Source: Thalassiosira profunda
Taxonomy: Eukaryota; Bacillariophyta; Thalassiosirophyceae; Thalassiosirales; Thalassiosiraceae
Length of the DNA stretch: 19,080 nt
Assembly (NCBI GenBank): GCA_036939355.1
Contig: JALLAP010000141.1
Span: forward strand, 1-19,080
Reading direction: 5' to 3'
In this document: positions 1 through 9,990 of the stretch, piece after piece
Layout: every line of letters begins with the position of its first letter
How positions within the stretch are numbered: position 1 is the first letter of the stretch
Translations under genes and position numbers: made by a program
Notes under the pieces: model-generated
The model's input: only the letters and a program-made list of their open reading frames with translations
Databases searched by the model: none
Told to the model about the DNA's origin: nothing

Positions 1-1280
1 AGCCCCGCTGATCTGGTGTGGCCATTGCTGTAACATCTTTGGCCTGGCGGGCGTAGACCAGTTGTGCTTCCAAGAATTCAACCAGTCCTTCATCTCTATC
101 TTCTCGTACCATTGCAGCATCAAGCGGGGTTGTCCCTCCCCAATCAGCCACTCGGATATCGATCGCCTCCGGATACGCATCAAATAGCAGATGGATTGTC
201 TCGAGGCACATTCTTGGAGATACGCATGCTTCATGCAAAGGTACGAGCTCGTCCTTTCCTGTCTTCGTTGCACAGTGGGGATCCTTCGTGAGCAGATACC
301 GGACAACTTCAGTTCGTCGCCCGTAGGATTGGACCGCCCAGTGGATTGGGAGGTCGCCCTCTCTATCCCTCGCATCAATACTCTCAGGATCCCGCTCGAT
401 CAGACACTTCACTGTCTCAACACCATGTCCCAAGCACGCAATGTGGATTGGCAATCGACCGTCCATGGTTTGAACTCTCATCGATTCCGGATCCAGCTCA
501 AGCATACACTTCACAGTCTCAATCTCTCCTGTAAAGCACGCATCGTGGATTGGCAAACAGCCTCCCTCGCTGGGAATTCTCAGCGATTCTGGGTAGGCAT
601 CAATGAGCGTCTTGCAGAATGAATAGGCTCTGCCCTTCTGGTACCCCATAATGGCGGATTGAATCGGTAGGTACCCATCAGAGTCTGCTAGGGTTGCCGA
701 ATGAGGAGCTGCAGCGAGCAGCAGATCCAGGACGGCCACCGAAGCTATCTCCTCTAAGCTGCTGTAGTCACAAAGCTCATGCAGAGGAAGATTCCCCGCG
801 TTGTTTCGATGATTGACTGCATCTGGCCAGCGATCAAGTAGCAACCGAACTTTCCCCGGATCCACGTGCTTGTTTGCGCATGCACGATGCAGAGGTAGGT
901 CCCCACTGTTGTCTCGGCGGTTGACCGACTCCGGCCATGAAACAAGGAGCGCTCGAATTATTGCCGGTTCCATGCTCTTGTTCTCGCAGGCGAGGTGCAG
1001 GAGCGAACAGACCCTCGTCATCAACGGACTTGGCCGTATCTGGGAACGCATCGAGAAGATACTGAATCATCTCCAACGTCACGGTCTCGTTTTCGCATAC
1101 CAGAAAGATGAAATCCAAACCTCGCAGGACTTCGGGCGGGGTGTCCGCAATTCTCTCCTGCAGCCCCTCCAGCGACAGATCACCGTTTCTGAAGTAGTCG
1201 AACACCTGCATCACGCCGCGCACGATGCTCCTCCGTTTGCACCTCCGTTCGTATCTTACTGCCCTCGCTCGCTCATTCAT
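1..1280 (-). pseudogene. Ankyrin-repeat gene A, frameshifted, 3' end beyond window
   Basis: The start at 1280 (ATGAATGAGC) matches the start context of the other family members and follows the shared TCAATTGCAA element. The first frame gives about 92 residues: a basic N-terminus, a family linker (LSLEGLQERIADTPPE) and a first module (ENETVTLEMIQYLLDAFPD). Around 1000-1010 the family reading jumps to another frame, because the DNA has one base more than its paralogues in the stretch encoding GLF-PLH. I checked codon by codon that the second frame stays open from about 1003 to base 1, with successive modules (LPLHRACANKHVDPG, LPIHDACFTGEIETV, LPIHIACLGHGVETV). Ankyrin modules normally mediate protein-protein contacts; no catalytic domain is visible. 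It is either a pseudogene or an intact gene with an assembly error. Family membership is certain, function unknown. Confidence 0.85.
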
Positions 1281-1784
1281 CTTGGCGGCCGATAGGATTG
1301 CAATTGACGGCGCTCACGACATATGATGTTCACACGCCCACGCCGCCGGCGCCGCAAGAGGGCTGGTCGACAGGCGGCAGATGCGGTGGTGCGCCCCAGT
1401 TGGACGTGGGGAGGCGGCGAGGAAGGGAAGTGGAAGTGGAAGGTGCACCTCTTGCCTCTTGCGCGGTGAGATTTGCAAAGGGGAGTCTTCGGTAGATGCA
1501 CTGACAAAAGCAAGCAAAAAGGGGGAGAGAGAGAGGAGGACTCCACGAAGCAACGGCGGCCGCGGGTGTCTCCTAATCGCCATACACCTCTAAGACGCAG
1601 GAAGGTGGAGCAGAACAGTCGTCTTCGGACGTTAACCGCAACCATTTCAGTTGCGGTTCTACACTTCTAAACCACTAGATACTTTATTGTACAACGCGCC
1701 CACAGAGTCCAGAGTTGCAATAAAATAAGGATTGCAGTAGTTATCTACCTCGGCGAAATCACTCTCACGGATTGCATTCCCACC
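1281..1784 (-). promoter_or_regulatory. Upstream region of ankyrin A and 3' flank of the peroxidase
   Basis: No gene is visible here. On the minus strand it holds the 3' flank of the peroxidase (right part) and the upstream region of ankyrin A (left part). The family element reads TTGCAATTGA on the plus strand at 1299-1308 next to GGCGCTC, about 20 bases before the start codon. Further upstream, stretches such as AAGTGGAAGTGGAAGGTG (about 1426-1444) and GTGAGATTTGCA (about 1466-1477) recur in the orphan upstream region at 11185-11265. A purine-rich stretch lies at about 1509-1540. No CACGTG block of the kind seen in front of B, E and F is present. Confidence 0.6.
1683..1688 (-). terminator. 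Candidate poly(A) signal of the peroxidase gene
   Basis: AATAAA on the minus strand about 97 bases past the peroxidase stop codon. The position is reasonable for a 3' UTR, but the canonical hexamer is not universal in algae, so the assignment rests on position only. Confidence 0.45.
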
Positions 1785-3333
1785 TCACACCTCCTCGCAG
1801 CGGTCCACCAGCCGCGACAAATTCCTCTGCCCCACTGTCGTGGCCTTCTCCCACGCGTGCGCGAAGTGTCCGTAAAACGGCCCGTTGTTGTCGTTCGGGT
1901 TGGCGCCCCCGAGCATCTCCGCCACGGCCTCCCGCGCCTCGAACCGCGAGTCGCTCCGATCGATCATTGGACACCGTCTTCGCGCGTTGGAGCGGTCCTC
2001 GCAATTTCTTCCGGTGCAGCAGGTGGACCGCGCCACGTCGTCAATGTCGAACGCCAGACAGAGGTCTGTGTTGAGCATGAGCCGATCCCCACCACCCACC
2101 GTCGTCCAATCCTGCCCCGCCTCGTCGTGCTCCCTTGGCGTCCACGAATCCTCGAACATCGCCTCGTAGTACCCCTTGTCGAACACCTGCGCCGCGGCGT
2201 CGGATTTGGCCCACCGTCCGGGATGGCCTGAGAACTGTTCGTGCCCCCGGCCCAACGTGTGCGCCCCCATTAGCGCCACGGCGTCGGTCCACGTCATCCC
2301 CATTCTGCCTAAAAAGACCTCCTCGACTTGGTTGCAACCGCTCGATCGCGGCAATCGCTCCTTGGCCATAAAGCACCGCTCCCGATCTCGTCGGCCCCAC
2401 CGGAAGGTTTCTCGCAAATCCAGCGCGTTGTCGACGGAGGTGTGCTTGATCACCGCGTTCGCCGCGCTCACCCAAAAGTCAGCCCTTGTGATGTGCGCTT
2501 TGTATTTGTCGTCGAACAATTTCTTCAACCCCGATTGGCAATCGTCGCACCACACGTCCTCCGGCAGGCCGTCGTTCGCCGGGTCGTTGGTATTGAAGCA
2601 CCCGTCGGGCCCCATGGGCCATTTGTTGTTTCGCCGATCGAAGTCCATGAAATCGTGGGCAGCGAGGCGGACGATTCCTCCCAAAAAGTGGGAGCGTTCG
2701 CCGGCGTCCGAAATGGAGTCGGCGAGTTTTGTCACGTCGGAGTGGATGGCGTCGTAGATGGCGTTGGTGAAGCAGCGGCCGCGGAAGGCGGCCTGCTGCA
2801 GCGGCTGGATTTCGACGGGCCGCGGCGTCGGTTTTGCGGTGGGCCGTTTGGTGTTGGGTTTGCGCGTTGGCCTCGGCGACGGCCTGGGCGTTGGCCGCCG
2901 CGAGGGTCGTTGGGTGGGTCTCGCGGTGGGGTCGGGGAACAGCGGCCGCGTCGCGACGCCCCCAGTAGGCCGCGCCGTCGGTTTGGGCGAGGGCTTTTTT
3001 GTTGCGGGGTTGGGCCGCCGGGTAGGCCGGGGCGAGGGCTGCGGCGTAGGCCGGCCGGTGGGCTTGGGCCCGAAGAAGTGGAGGTGGTTGACGCCTCCGC
3101 CGCCGCCCTCGTTGTTGCTCCAGACGAAATCCGCCCGGAGCCGCCGTCGGGGCTGTCGAGTGCGCACAAGAGGTGAGCGAGGCGGTATAATAGACACAAG
3201 ATGTGAGCACGAGTTTGCAAATGAACAATCTCACCTCTGTCGAATCCTCGTCCACGAGATATAGCGTCCCGGCGGATCCGCTGACGAGCAAACCAAGCAG
3301 CAGCAGGAGCTCTGCCTTGATGTGCGGCTTCAT
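1785..3333 (-). CDS. Secreted Pro-Thr-rich haem peroxidase (two exons)
   Basis: Exons are complement(3235..3333) and complement(1785..3152), giving 488 residues. Exon 1 encodes a signal peptide: start MKPHIKAE, Leu-rich core, small-residue end near residue 22. The intron (3153-3234, 82 bp) has donor GTGAGA and acceptor ACAG and keeps phase 0. Residues about 62-146 are a low-complexity basic stalk of PTxRPT/PSPRPT units. From about 150 the protein resembles the plant/fungal haem peroxidase superfamily: distal VRLAAHDF (Arg195, His199) and proximal LMGAHTLGRGH (His331). Such enzymes use H2O2 to oxidise small donors; the signal peptide places this one outside the cell or in the wall. The aromatic residue usually before the distal His is Ala here. 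Twelve or so Cys in the domain suggest disulfides. The start is chosen because it supplies the signal peptide; an in-frame ATG at 3197 lies in the intron. Confidence 0.9.
3153..3234 (-). other. Peroxidase intron (82 bp, GT-AG)
   Basis: The donor GAG|GTGAGA and acceptor CGACAG join two phase-0 exons, linking a signal-peptide exon to the mature-domain exon. Both exon frames run on past the splice sites, so a simple long-ORF call would miss either the signal peptide or the catalytic domain. Confidence 0.88.
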
Positions 3334-3991
3334 GATTGCCGGAGGATGGGTTGGTCTGCTAGATGATCTCTCTTGCGGTCGCCGTTGGCTCTGATTTATG
3401 AGCCCGCTTGCTCAGCTTGCCTGTGGCGCCGCCGGTGTGACCTGGCCGAGATGCAGAGTGCTTGCAACGTCGGCGGCGGAGAGTTGCAAAGCGGGAGGCG
3501 CGGGAGACAAAAAGCGAGCTCCCAAGACTCCACGATGGTCGGAGAGGACTCGGCATGAAGTCTATTTCGATCGCGAAGGAATCTTCGTTAAGTAAATTCT
3601 GTAAGTTAGCTACTAAGTGAAAAGTATGTATGGATTCCATTGTACGTGAGGTGCTATTTTAGCCTCTTGTCGGCGAGCCGAGCGGAAAGTTGGATCCTGG
3701 CTGGCAAGCAGTCGCCGGCTGGCATCGACGCCAGAGGGCCTCGGGTGCAAACAGCGCCTTCCGCTGGCTGAGAGGGGACACATCACGTGCACCAACATCA
3801 CATGGCAGAGAGCTGCAGAGCGAGCAACCCGGAAGCGGACGCGACGGCGGGCGTGGGCTCTCCAGCCGTCTCGTGAGCTGTGCAAGGAGCTCCCTCGCCT
3901 CGCCGGTGACATCGCCAGCCCTCTCGCAAAAAGACCCGTCGCGGAATCGCTCGTTAACGCCGTCCATTGCCGTCCTATCGCAATCAGCCAG
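3334..3991. promoter_or_regulatory. Divergent upstream region (peroxidase / ankyrin B) with CACGTG block
   Basis: This 658 bp separates the divergent starts of the peroxidase (3333, minus) and ankyrin B (3992, plus); no gene is visible. A block matching those before ankyrin E and F lies at about 3749-3795: GGTGCAAAC, then GACACATCACGTGCACCAA with the palindrome CACGTG at 3784-3789. In E and F this block sits about 30 bp from the TCAATTGCAA element; here about 170 bp of unrelated sequence separates it from a degenerate version (CGCCGTCCATTGC, about 3957-3970). CACGTG is the G-box/E-box core bound by bHLH and bZIP factors. Confidence 0.6.
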
Positions 3992-5686
3992 ATGAGTGAC
4001 CTAGGGGAGTCAGATGGCGAGCAGTCGAGCATCGAACGCCGCGTGGAGGAGCTGTCTGCTATCTTGAACGAGCGAGGGGTGCAGGATGACGAACGGCGGA
4101 GCATCACACGCCGCGTGCAGGAGTTGGAAAACTATTGCCGTCCCGTCAACATTGAGCTCACTCTGGAGGGACTGCAGGAGAGAATTGCGGGCATCCCGCC
4201 CGATGCCGTGCGACGCTCGGACTTCTTCCACCGGGCGTGCGAAAACGAGAGAGTGACCTTGGAGATTGTGGAGTGCCTTCTCGATGCATTTCCAGAGGCG
4301 GCTCAGTCGATTGATGAACAGGAGAGATGTTTGCCCCTTCACTGGGTTTGCATGAACAGGAGAGTGACGTTGGGGATGGTTGAGTGTCTCCTTCGTGCGT
4401 TCCCAGAGGCGGCGCGATCGACTGATGGCTATGGTTATTCGCCCCTTCATTGTGCTTGTTCGAATCGGAGCGTGGATCCGGGGATAGTTCGAGTGCTTCT
4501 AGATCGCTGGCCCGAGTCGGTCAACCAGCAAGACAATGCGGGGAATCTACCTCTGCACAATCTTTGTAACAGCTTCAGTGACAATGAGACATCTTCAGGG
4601 GCCATCCTGGATCTGCTGCTCGCTGCGGCTCCTCTTTCGGCGACAATAGTTGACAACGATGGGCGCCTTCCAATTCATCTTGCTAGTTGGAATGGACGTC
4701 GATCCTACCCATTCTGCAAGAGGCTCATTGATGCCTACCCTGAATCGCTGAGGGTTCAGGATGGAGACGGATACTTGCCCATCCATACAGCGTGTTTTGC
4801 GGGATGTGATGTTGAGACCGTGAAGTACATGCTTAAGCTCGATCCTGAGAGTATTGATGCGAGAAATGGACGTGGTGACCTCCCAATCCACTTCGCGGCA
4901 AGCTCCAAAGGGCAACACAAAGCTGACATTATCAGATATCTGTTGGCGAAGGACCCTGATTGTGCGTCAAGGACGGGCGCGAGCCAGTTCCTGCCATTGC
5001 ATTTCGTGTGTGCGAGTGGAAGGGTTTGCCTCGAGTCGGCGCGTGCCCTATTCGATGCGTATCCGGAGGCCATCAATATCCGAGACGGAGGCGGAGACAC
5101 CCCACTTGATCTCGCACGAAATGCACGAGAAGCAGAAGATGAAGAGGAGAGAAGGCTGGGGCATGACGAACTTGATGGATTCTTGCAGGCACAACTCGCT
5201 TACGTTCGCCAGGCGGACAGGGTGAGAGCAACGACTACACAGGACGAGAATGGGCGCCTCTACCTCCATCGTGCTCTGCACAATGGGGCTTGTCTGGGTG
5301 CCATTAAACTGCTGTGCAGGGCAAATCCTGCTGCCTTGCAAGTGCGCAGCCGCAACCAATCAGCTGCCTTTCCGCTGCACATTGCCTGCGAATTCAGCTC
5401 GGTCGATGTCGTGGAGTACCTTTTGGGGCTTTCGGACAACCATTTGCACACGCTCGATTTGCAAAAGGATTCCACCCTTCACCACGCGTGTCGGGGCGGC
5501 AATACCGGTGTTGTGAAATACTTGTTGGAGCGACACGTCCCATCAGTCTCAGAACCAAACAGTGCCGGCAAGCTTCCCATTCATTTGCTGTGGGAGTCCA
5601 ATCGGGTCGATCGCGACAGCGTGGAGTATGTAGATGCGGTGTGGCGCTTGCTTCTCGCCCACCCGGAGACTGTCATGCCTGGATGA
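3992..5686 (+). CDS. Ankyrin-repeat protein B, intact (564 aa)
   Basis: This is the only uninterrupted family member here. The start ATGAGTGAC fits the family context. Residues 1-50 are charged and contain a duplicated segment (SIERRVEELSAILN at 13-26, SITRRVQELENYC at 37-49) that may form a short coiled coil. The family linker (LTLEGLQERIAGIPPDAVR) follows, then about 13 ankyrin-type modules to the C-terminus, recognisable by LPLHWVC, SPLHCAC, LPIHLAS, LPIHTAC, FPLHIAC, STLHHAC and LPIHLLW. Around residues 370-400 an acidic insert (AEDEEERRLGHDE) interrupts the modules. There is no signal peptide, membrane segment or enzyme domain, so it is probably a cytosolic or nuclear interaction scaffold; the partner is unknown. 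Codon use is less G/C-ended than in the Myb or glycosyltransferase genes. Confidence 0.92.
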   Translation: MSDLGESDGEQSSIERRVEELSAILNERGVQDDERRSITRRVQELENYCRPVNIELTLEGLQERIAGIPPDAVRRSDFFHRACENERVTLEIVECLLDAFPEAAQSIDEQERCLPLHWVCMNRRVTLGMVECLLRAFPEAARSTDGYGYSPLHCACSNRSVDPGIVRVLLDRWPESVNQQDNAGNLPLHNLCNSFSDNETSSGAILDLLLAAAPLSATIVDNDGRLPIHLASWNGRRSYPFCKRLIDAYPESLRVQDGDGYLPIHTACFAGCDVETVKYMLKLDPESIDARNGRGDLPIHFAASSKGQHKADIIRYLLAKDPDCASRTGASQFLPLHFVCASGRVCLESARALFDAYPEAINIRDGGGDTPLDLARNAREAEDEEERRLGHDELDGFLQAQLAYVRQADRVRATTTQDENGRLYLHRALHNGACLGAIKLLCRANPAALQVRSRNQSAAFPLHIACEFSSVDVVEYLLGLSDNHLHTLDLQKDSTLHHACRGGNTGVVKYLLERHVPSVSEPNSAGKLPIHLLWESNRVDRDSVEYVDAVWRLLLAHPETVMPG

Positions 5687-5923
5687 AGGGATGCAACACT
5701 GGACTAGATAATGATCTCCCTCTCGTCTCAAGCCTTGCCTTGTGGCGGGTATCTGTCGTTCGTATTGTGAAAAGTATTACTGTATTCATATTAAGTTAAA
5801 CATTAGACCGTGGTGGTGCGCATTTTTATCATTACAACGTTAGCAACATCGACATAAGATATCCTATCGTTTATCTCCTAATAGCCCCGTATTTCCACAG
5901 GTCACATCTACCAATCGATCGCT
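5687..5923. other. Convergent 3' flanks of ankyrin B and the Myb gene
   Basis: A short AT-richer stretch between two convergent stop codons. It must contain both 3' ends. I see no AATAAA on either strand. Confidence 0.6.
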
Positions 5924-8900
5924 TCATTGTTCCGGGCCGGTCGCCACCGCCGCAACGAGTCCCGCCGGCGGAGCGACGGACGGCGCCGCGGCATCCGCCG
6001 GAGAGTCCTGTGTGATGTGCTTCGGCGCCACCTCCGTGTCGGGCGGCGAGCTCGCTTCCGCCCCGTCCTTCGCGCCGCCGACGCCCACCACTTGCAACTG
6101 CACCACCTCCTCGTTTCCCGCCCGGCTCCGCAACTCCTCCAGCGACAGGGTCGTCCGGACGCTCGTCGCCGACACACACACCGTCAGCGGGTGCGTCGTC
6201 ACCGTCGTGGTCGACGCCACCGACAGTCCCGGCGTCACCGGCACCGCCCCCACCGCCGCCTTCTTCGCCGTACCGTCCCCGGAAGTTTCGTCGTCCCGAA
6301 AGAGGGAGCGGCGCTTCCGCTTCCCCTGCCGGGCGGACCGGCGCGCCGCGGAGGACGTTTTGAAGGGCGAGATGGCCACCTCGCGGAGCCGCCGCTCGCC
6401 CGACACCGCGGGCGTCTTGGGAGTGGTTTTGGGGGTCGTTTTGGGCGCGGTCGCGGGCGCATCTCCGAACCGCACGCGGGCGAGGCAGACCTGCGGCCGG
6501 TCCGACGCGTGGGGCGTCTGAATTCCGTCCGCGAACGAGGCCGAATTCGCCGTGAGCGCGGACACGTTGGCGGCCGGCGTCGATGCCGCGGCGACGTCCG
6601 TGCCGAGCGGCCAGCCGGGCGACAGGAGGCCGGAGCCGAGGAGCGCGGCGAGGTGGCCCGCGGTGGGGGTGGGCTTGGCGGCGGCGGTCGGGAGGGGCGT
6701 GTAGCCGGCCAGGTCGAACTGGACGCTGCCGGGCGTTTTTGCGGCATGCAGCGATGCGGCATTGGGCGAGTGCGACGGCTGGGGCGTGGCGAGGACGGAC
6801 GCTTTGGCGGCCGAGAAGCTCGTGCGCAGCCGCCGCTTCGGATCATTCGGGGCGCTCCCCTTTTTGTTGTTGGCATTGCTCCGCGGCTTTTTGGCCGCGG
6901 GCGGCGGCGACGCGAAAATGTTGCGCGGCGCGTCGTCATCGTCGGAAGCGTCGTCCGAATCCTCCTCCTCCTCCTCGGCGGGGTACAGCCGCCGGCTCGC
7001 GCTGTTGGCCAGGACCGGCCGCCCCGCCGAGAAGTCGCCCGAGAAGGTCGTCCCCCTGGACGCCGGCGTTTGCACCACCGCCGTCGGACCGCCCGCGTGG
7101 CTGGCCAAATAATTCCCCCTCCGCCCGCGAGTCGCCGAAAACCGCCCCCCGGCCCGATCGGGCGTCTCCCGCACCGCGCCCAACACGCCCTCGACGTCCC
7201 CCCCAAAGTCGAACCGGCCGTCGGCGAGGTAGGCAACGGCGCCGCGGTCGTCGCGCGACAAATAGCGCTCGATCTTGCGCTTCATCGACGAGTTCCAGTG
7301 GTTCTTGATGGCGTTGTCCGTCCTGCGTTGTTGGTGGGTTGGTTGTGTAAGATATTTTTTTGTCATTGTGAGTCGCACTGCAAAAAATGACACGATCGAA
7401 ATCAATCAATCAATCGCCGCTCCACACAAACGTCCGACTCACCGTCCCGGCAGCAGCTTGGCCATCTCGGCCCACCGGTTCCCCCGTCCCGCGTGGAATT
7501 CCAAAATCGTCCGATCCTCCCGCGCGCTCCACGCGGCCTTGCGCACTCCCGGGGCGAGGTGGTGGTGCCACCGCTCCCGGCACTGCTTCCCCGACCGGCC
7601 GTCGAGGGCGGCGGCGATGACGGCCCACGTTTTGGGACCGTGGGTGCGGACCAGTTGGGCGAGGGCGGCGTCCTCGGCGGGGGTCCAGGAGCCCTTGACG
7701 AGGGCGGGGGCGTCGTCGGCTGGGTCGTTGGAGCGCGGTTGGGCGGTGGATTTTCGCGTGGCGGCTGCGACGGGAACCGTGGGCACCGTCGTCGCGTCCT
7801 GCTTCGGCGCGGGTCCGGCCGCGGTCGCCCCGGCGGCGGCCCGCGCCTCGGCCGCCATGGCGCGGGCGTCGACGTCCGTCGCGCGGCCGGCGTTGTGCAC
7901 CGTCCGCGCCCCCCGCGATCGCGGGCCCTCCGCCTTCAGGGGGTCCTTGGGCGCGGCCTTTGGCACTCCCGGCGCCGCCTTTGGCGCCCCCGGCGGCCGC
8001 GGCTTTGAACCCGCACCTTTCTGCGCCGCCACCGTTTTCGACTGCCCTCCGTCCGTCGCCTGCTGCGGACGGCGGAACTGCGGGTAGCCGTGGGGGCGGT
8101 AGTGCGGGTGGACGGGGTAGCCCGGCGGGGGGTGGGCGTAGGGATGGTAGCCCAGGGGCGGGTAGCCGGGGTGCTGCGGCAATGATTCGTGCAATGAAAT
8201 CGTCGGTTTTGGTCAGAGAGAAATTTCACAGCCACGTCAAATACAAGCATCCATACCAATACATCGACTCACCTGCGGTCCCTTGGCCGCGCCGTTCCCA
8301 ACATTCTCTTTTCTGAGCTTGCCGCCGCCCTCCTTGGCCTCCCGCTCGATCCGTCGATTCCGCTCCTCGGCGCCCTCCTTCGCGCTCGGGGCCTTGGTGG
8401 GCGGCTTCAGGACGCTCGCGGCCGATGGGCGCTTGGTCGTTTCGGGCGTGGCGAACGCGGCCGGAGCCTGCTTGTGGAACAGAGAGAAAGAGGTTGGTGT
8501 GTGAGGTTGGCGATTGCAAATGATGATGCAGTTGCAACACTCCATCGAGCATCAAAGCGCACGTACCTTCGCCGCCTCGTCCTTGCCGCTCCCCCCGGGA
8601 CTCGCCTCGGCCCCGTCCTCGCCTCCCTTCGGCGACGCCTCCTTCTTATTGCTGCCCTCCGTCCCGTTCTTCCCCCCTCCGCTGCCCGGCTTCAACGCCG
8701 CGTAGTGTCCGTAGGGGGGATAGCCCCGCATCGCCGGGTGGTGCGCGTAAGGCACCGCGCCGTGCGGGGGACGGCCCGGCTGTCCGGAGGCGGCGTTCGA
8801 AGGGGGCGGGGCGTAGGGGTAGTAGGGATGGTAGCCGGGCGGCGGGGCTGCGGAGAATGGAAATGGAGGGTGGTTTGGACAATGAGAGACGTCAATGAAC

Positions 8901-9655
8901 GAGCAATGCAACCGAGCGCTTGCGTTGTCGCTCCCAAAAGTGTGCCCATCGTGGGCGCCAAAACTGCCGGAGCGGAGGTGCGTGCGCTCCAAAATGGCCC
9001 CATGCGCGCCTCCCACTCCTCCAATTCGACCTCGCGACACGACCGGTGCACCGCATTAATGAACACGACGTCCATCGTTGCATCGTCCAAGAGCGCGCGC
9101 CGTGCACCCCCCTACTCTGCAAAACAAACTGCAACCCTCCAAAGTGCAAACAAATGCACCATCCAACCCCTGCAAAAACGAAACAAGGCAATTGCAGACA
9201 CATCGAAACTCACCGTGGCCCCACCGCATGCCGGGAGGGGGCGCCCGTCCCGCTTGGGGCGGGTAGGATCCGTGGCGGTACAGCTGGTACGGCGGGGGTG
9301 CACTGTTGTTTGCATTTGATGGTGCACTGCCGTTGTTGGACGGTGCACTCTGCCCCTGCTCGTTGGACGGCGCCGGGGGAGCTTTGGACGCCTTGGACGG
9401 CGATTCCGGCTTGCCGTCGGCGGCGGGCAGCTGGTCGTTGTTGGCAGCGGCGGGAGGCTGGCCCGTCGGTGCACCGGGGGCACCGTCGGTGGGTCCACCG
9501 CCGTCGCCCTCGGTGGCCTCCTCCGCGGGCTGGTCGGCTCCGCTATCAGCGGCGGGGCTGCCCTTCGTTGCAGCCTCCATTTCCGGGGCCGTGGCGTCGT
9601 CGGTGGGAGGGGAGGGGGCGGCCTCCCCGTCCGCTGGGGGTTGGCTCGCGGCCAT
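5924..9655 (-). CDS. R2R3 Myb transcription factor, c-Myb/3R-Myb-like (five exons)
   Basis: Exons are complement(9214..9655), (8567..8847), (8273..8470), (7443..8173) and (5924..7322), giving 1016 residues. All introns are GT-AG (donors GTGAGT or GTACGT) and phases match. Exons 1-3 encode an Ala/Pro-rich acidic region with Tyr-Pro-rich patches (GYHPYYPYAPPP, MRGYPPYGHY; again at the start of exon 4). The DNA-binding part is at about 467-575: R2 starts KGSWTPAEDAALAQ and holds GRSGKQCRERWHHHL; R3 holds AAWSAREDRTIL and ends [20 protein letters not shown], the hallmark of c-Myb and 3R-Myb proteins. The last intron falls inside LPGR. No R1 repeat is visible. The tail has an acidic run (EEEEEDSDDASDDDD), a basic stretch (RQGKRKRRS) and more than 15 Ser/Thr-Pro sites, compatible with kinase regulation. 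Nuclear; targets unknown. An in-frame ATG at 9691 would add 12 residues; 9655 (CAATGGCC) has the better context. Confidence 0.88.
7323..7442 (-). other. Myb intron 4, inside the R3 repeat (120 bp)
   Basis: The donor GTGAGT after LLPG-CG and acceptor CGCAG before GACGGAC restore [13 protein letters not shown] exactly. This conserved Myb motif confirms the splice junction at single-base resolution. Confidence 0.92.
8174..8272 (-). other. Myb intron 3 (99 bp)
   Basis: Donor CAG|GTGAGT, acceptor GCCGCAG|CAC. It joins AKGPQ to HPGYPP in phase 0. Confidence 0.8.
8471..8566 (-). other. Myb intron 2 (96 bp) with tandem acceptor
   Basis: Donor AAG|GTACGT. The acceptor reads ACAAG|CAG|GCT, so two AG sites three bases apart are both usable in frame (with or without one Gln). 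The intron holds several TGCA tetramers. Confidence 0.78.
8848..9213 (-). other. Myb intron 1 (366 bp)
   Basis: Donor CACG|GTGAGT and acceptor TCTCCGCAG|CC join phase 1 to phase 1 and give RWGHAPPPGYHP. It is three to four times longer than the other introns and contains ten TGCA tetramers, nine of them between 9047 and 9196. A small extra exon inside it cannot be excluded. Confidence 0.72.
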
Positions 9656-9660
9656 TGATG

Positions 9661-9934
9661 GCGATGCAAAAAATGCAAGAAAGTGGCGCACTTCGAGTGT
9701 GCACCGATGGACCTCCTGACAATCTACCGCCGGCGATTGCAGCGTCGAATCGAGGCGAGCTGTCCAAGGCTAGATCGACTCAACAATGGCTCGAGGCGCC
9801 TCCGTTAATTATTGCAATGTGGGTGCAGCACAGTGGAGGTTGTTGGGGACGGTGCATGCAGCCTCCGATGCAATCAAATGCAGCGCGCTCCTCCGACGAT
9901 CGTCCGACGGTGCCCGCTCGGCCGATGCAGTGCA
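9661..9934. promoter_or_regulatory. TGCA-dense upstream region of the Myb gene
   Basis: Directly upstream of the Myb start, TGCA occurs at 9665, 9674, 9700, 9738, 9813, 9824, 9853, 9857, 9869, 9879, 9926 and 9931, that is 12 times in about 275 bases where about one is expected by chance. No gene is visible between 9656 and 9990. Confidence 0.5.
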
Positions 9935-9990
9935 AATCCGCCGCCGGGAGCAACCGCAGGGGGCGGTGGGCGCGTGGGGTGGGCGCGTGG

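Noticed and set aside
5927..7390. Long plus-strand open frame of about 487 codons
   Set aside because: Arg-rich shadow of Myb exon 5, caused by high GC; no domain, and the minus strand carries the conserved Myb motif.
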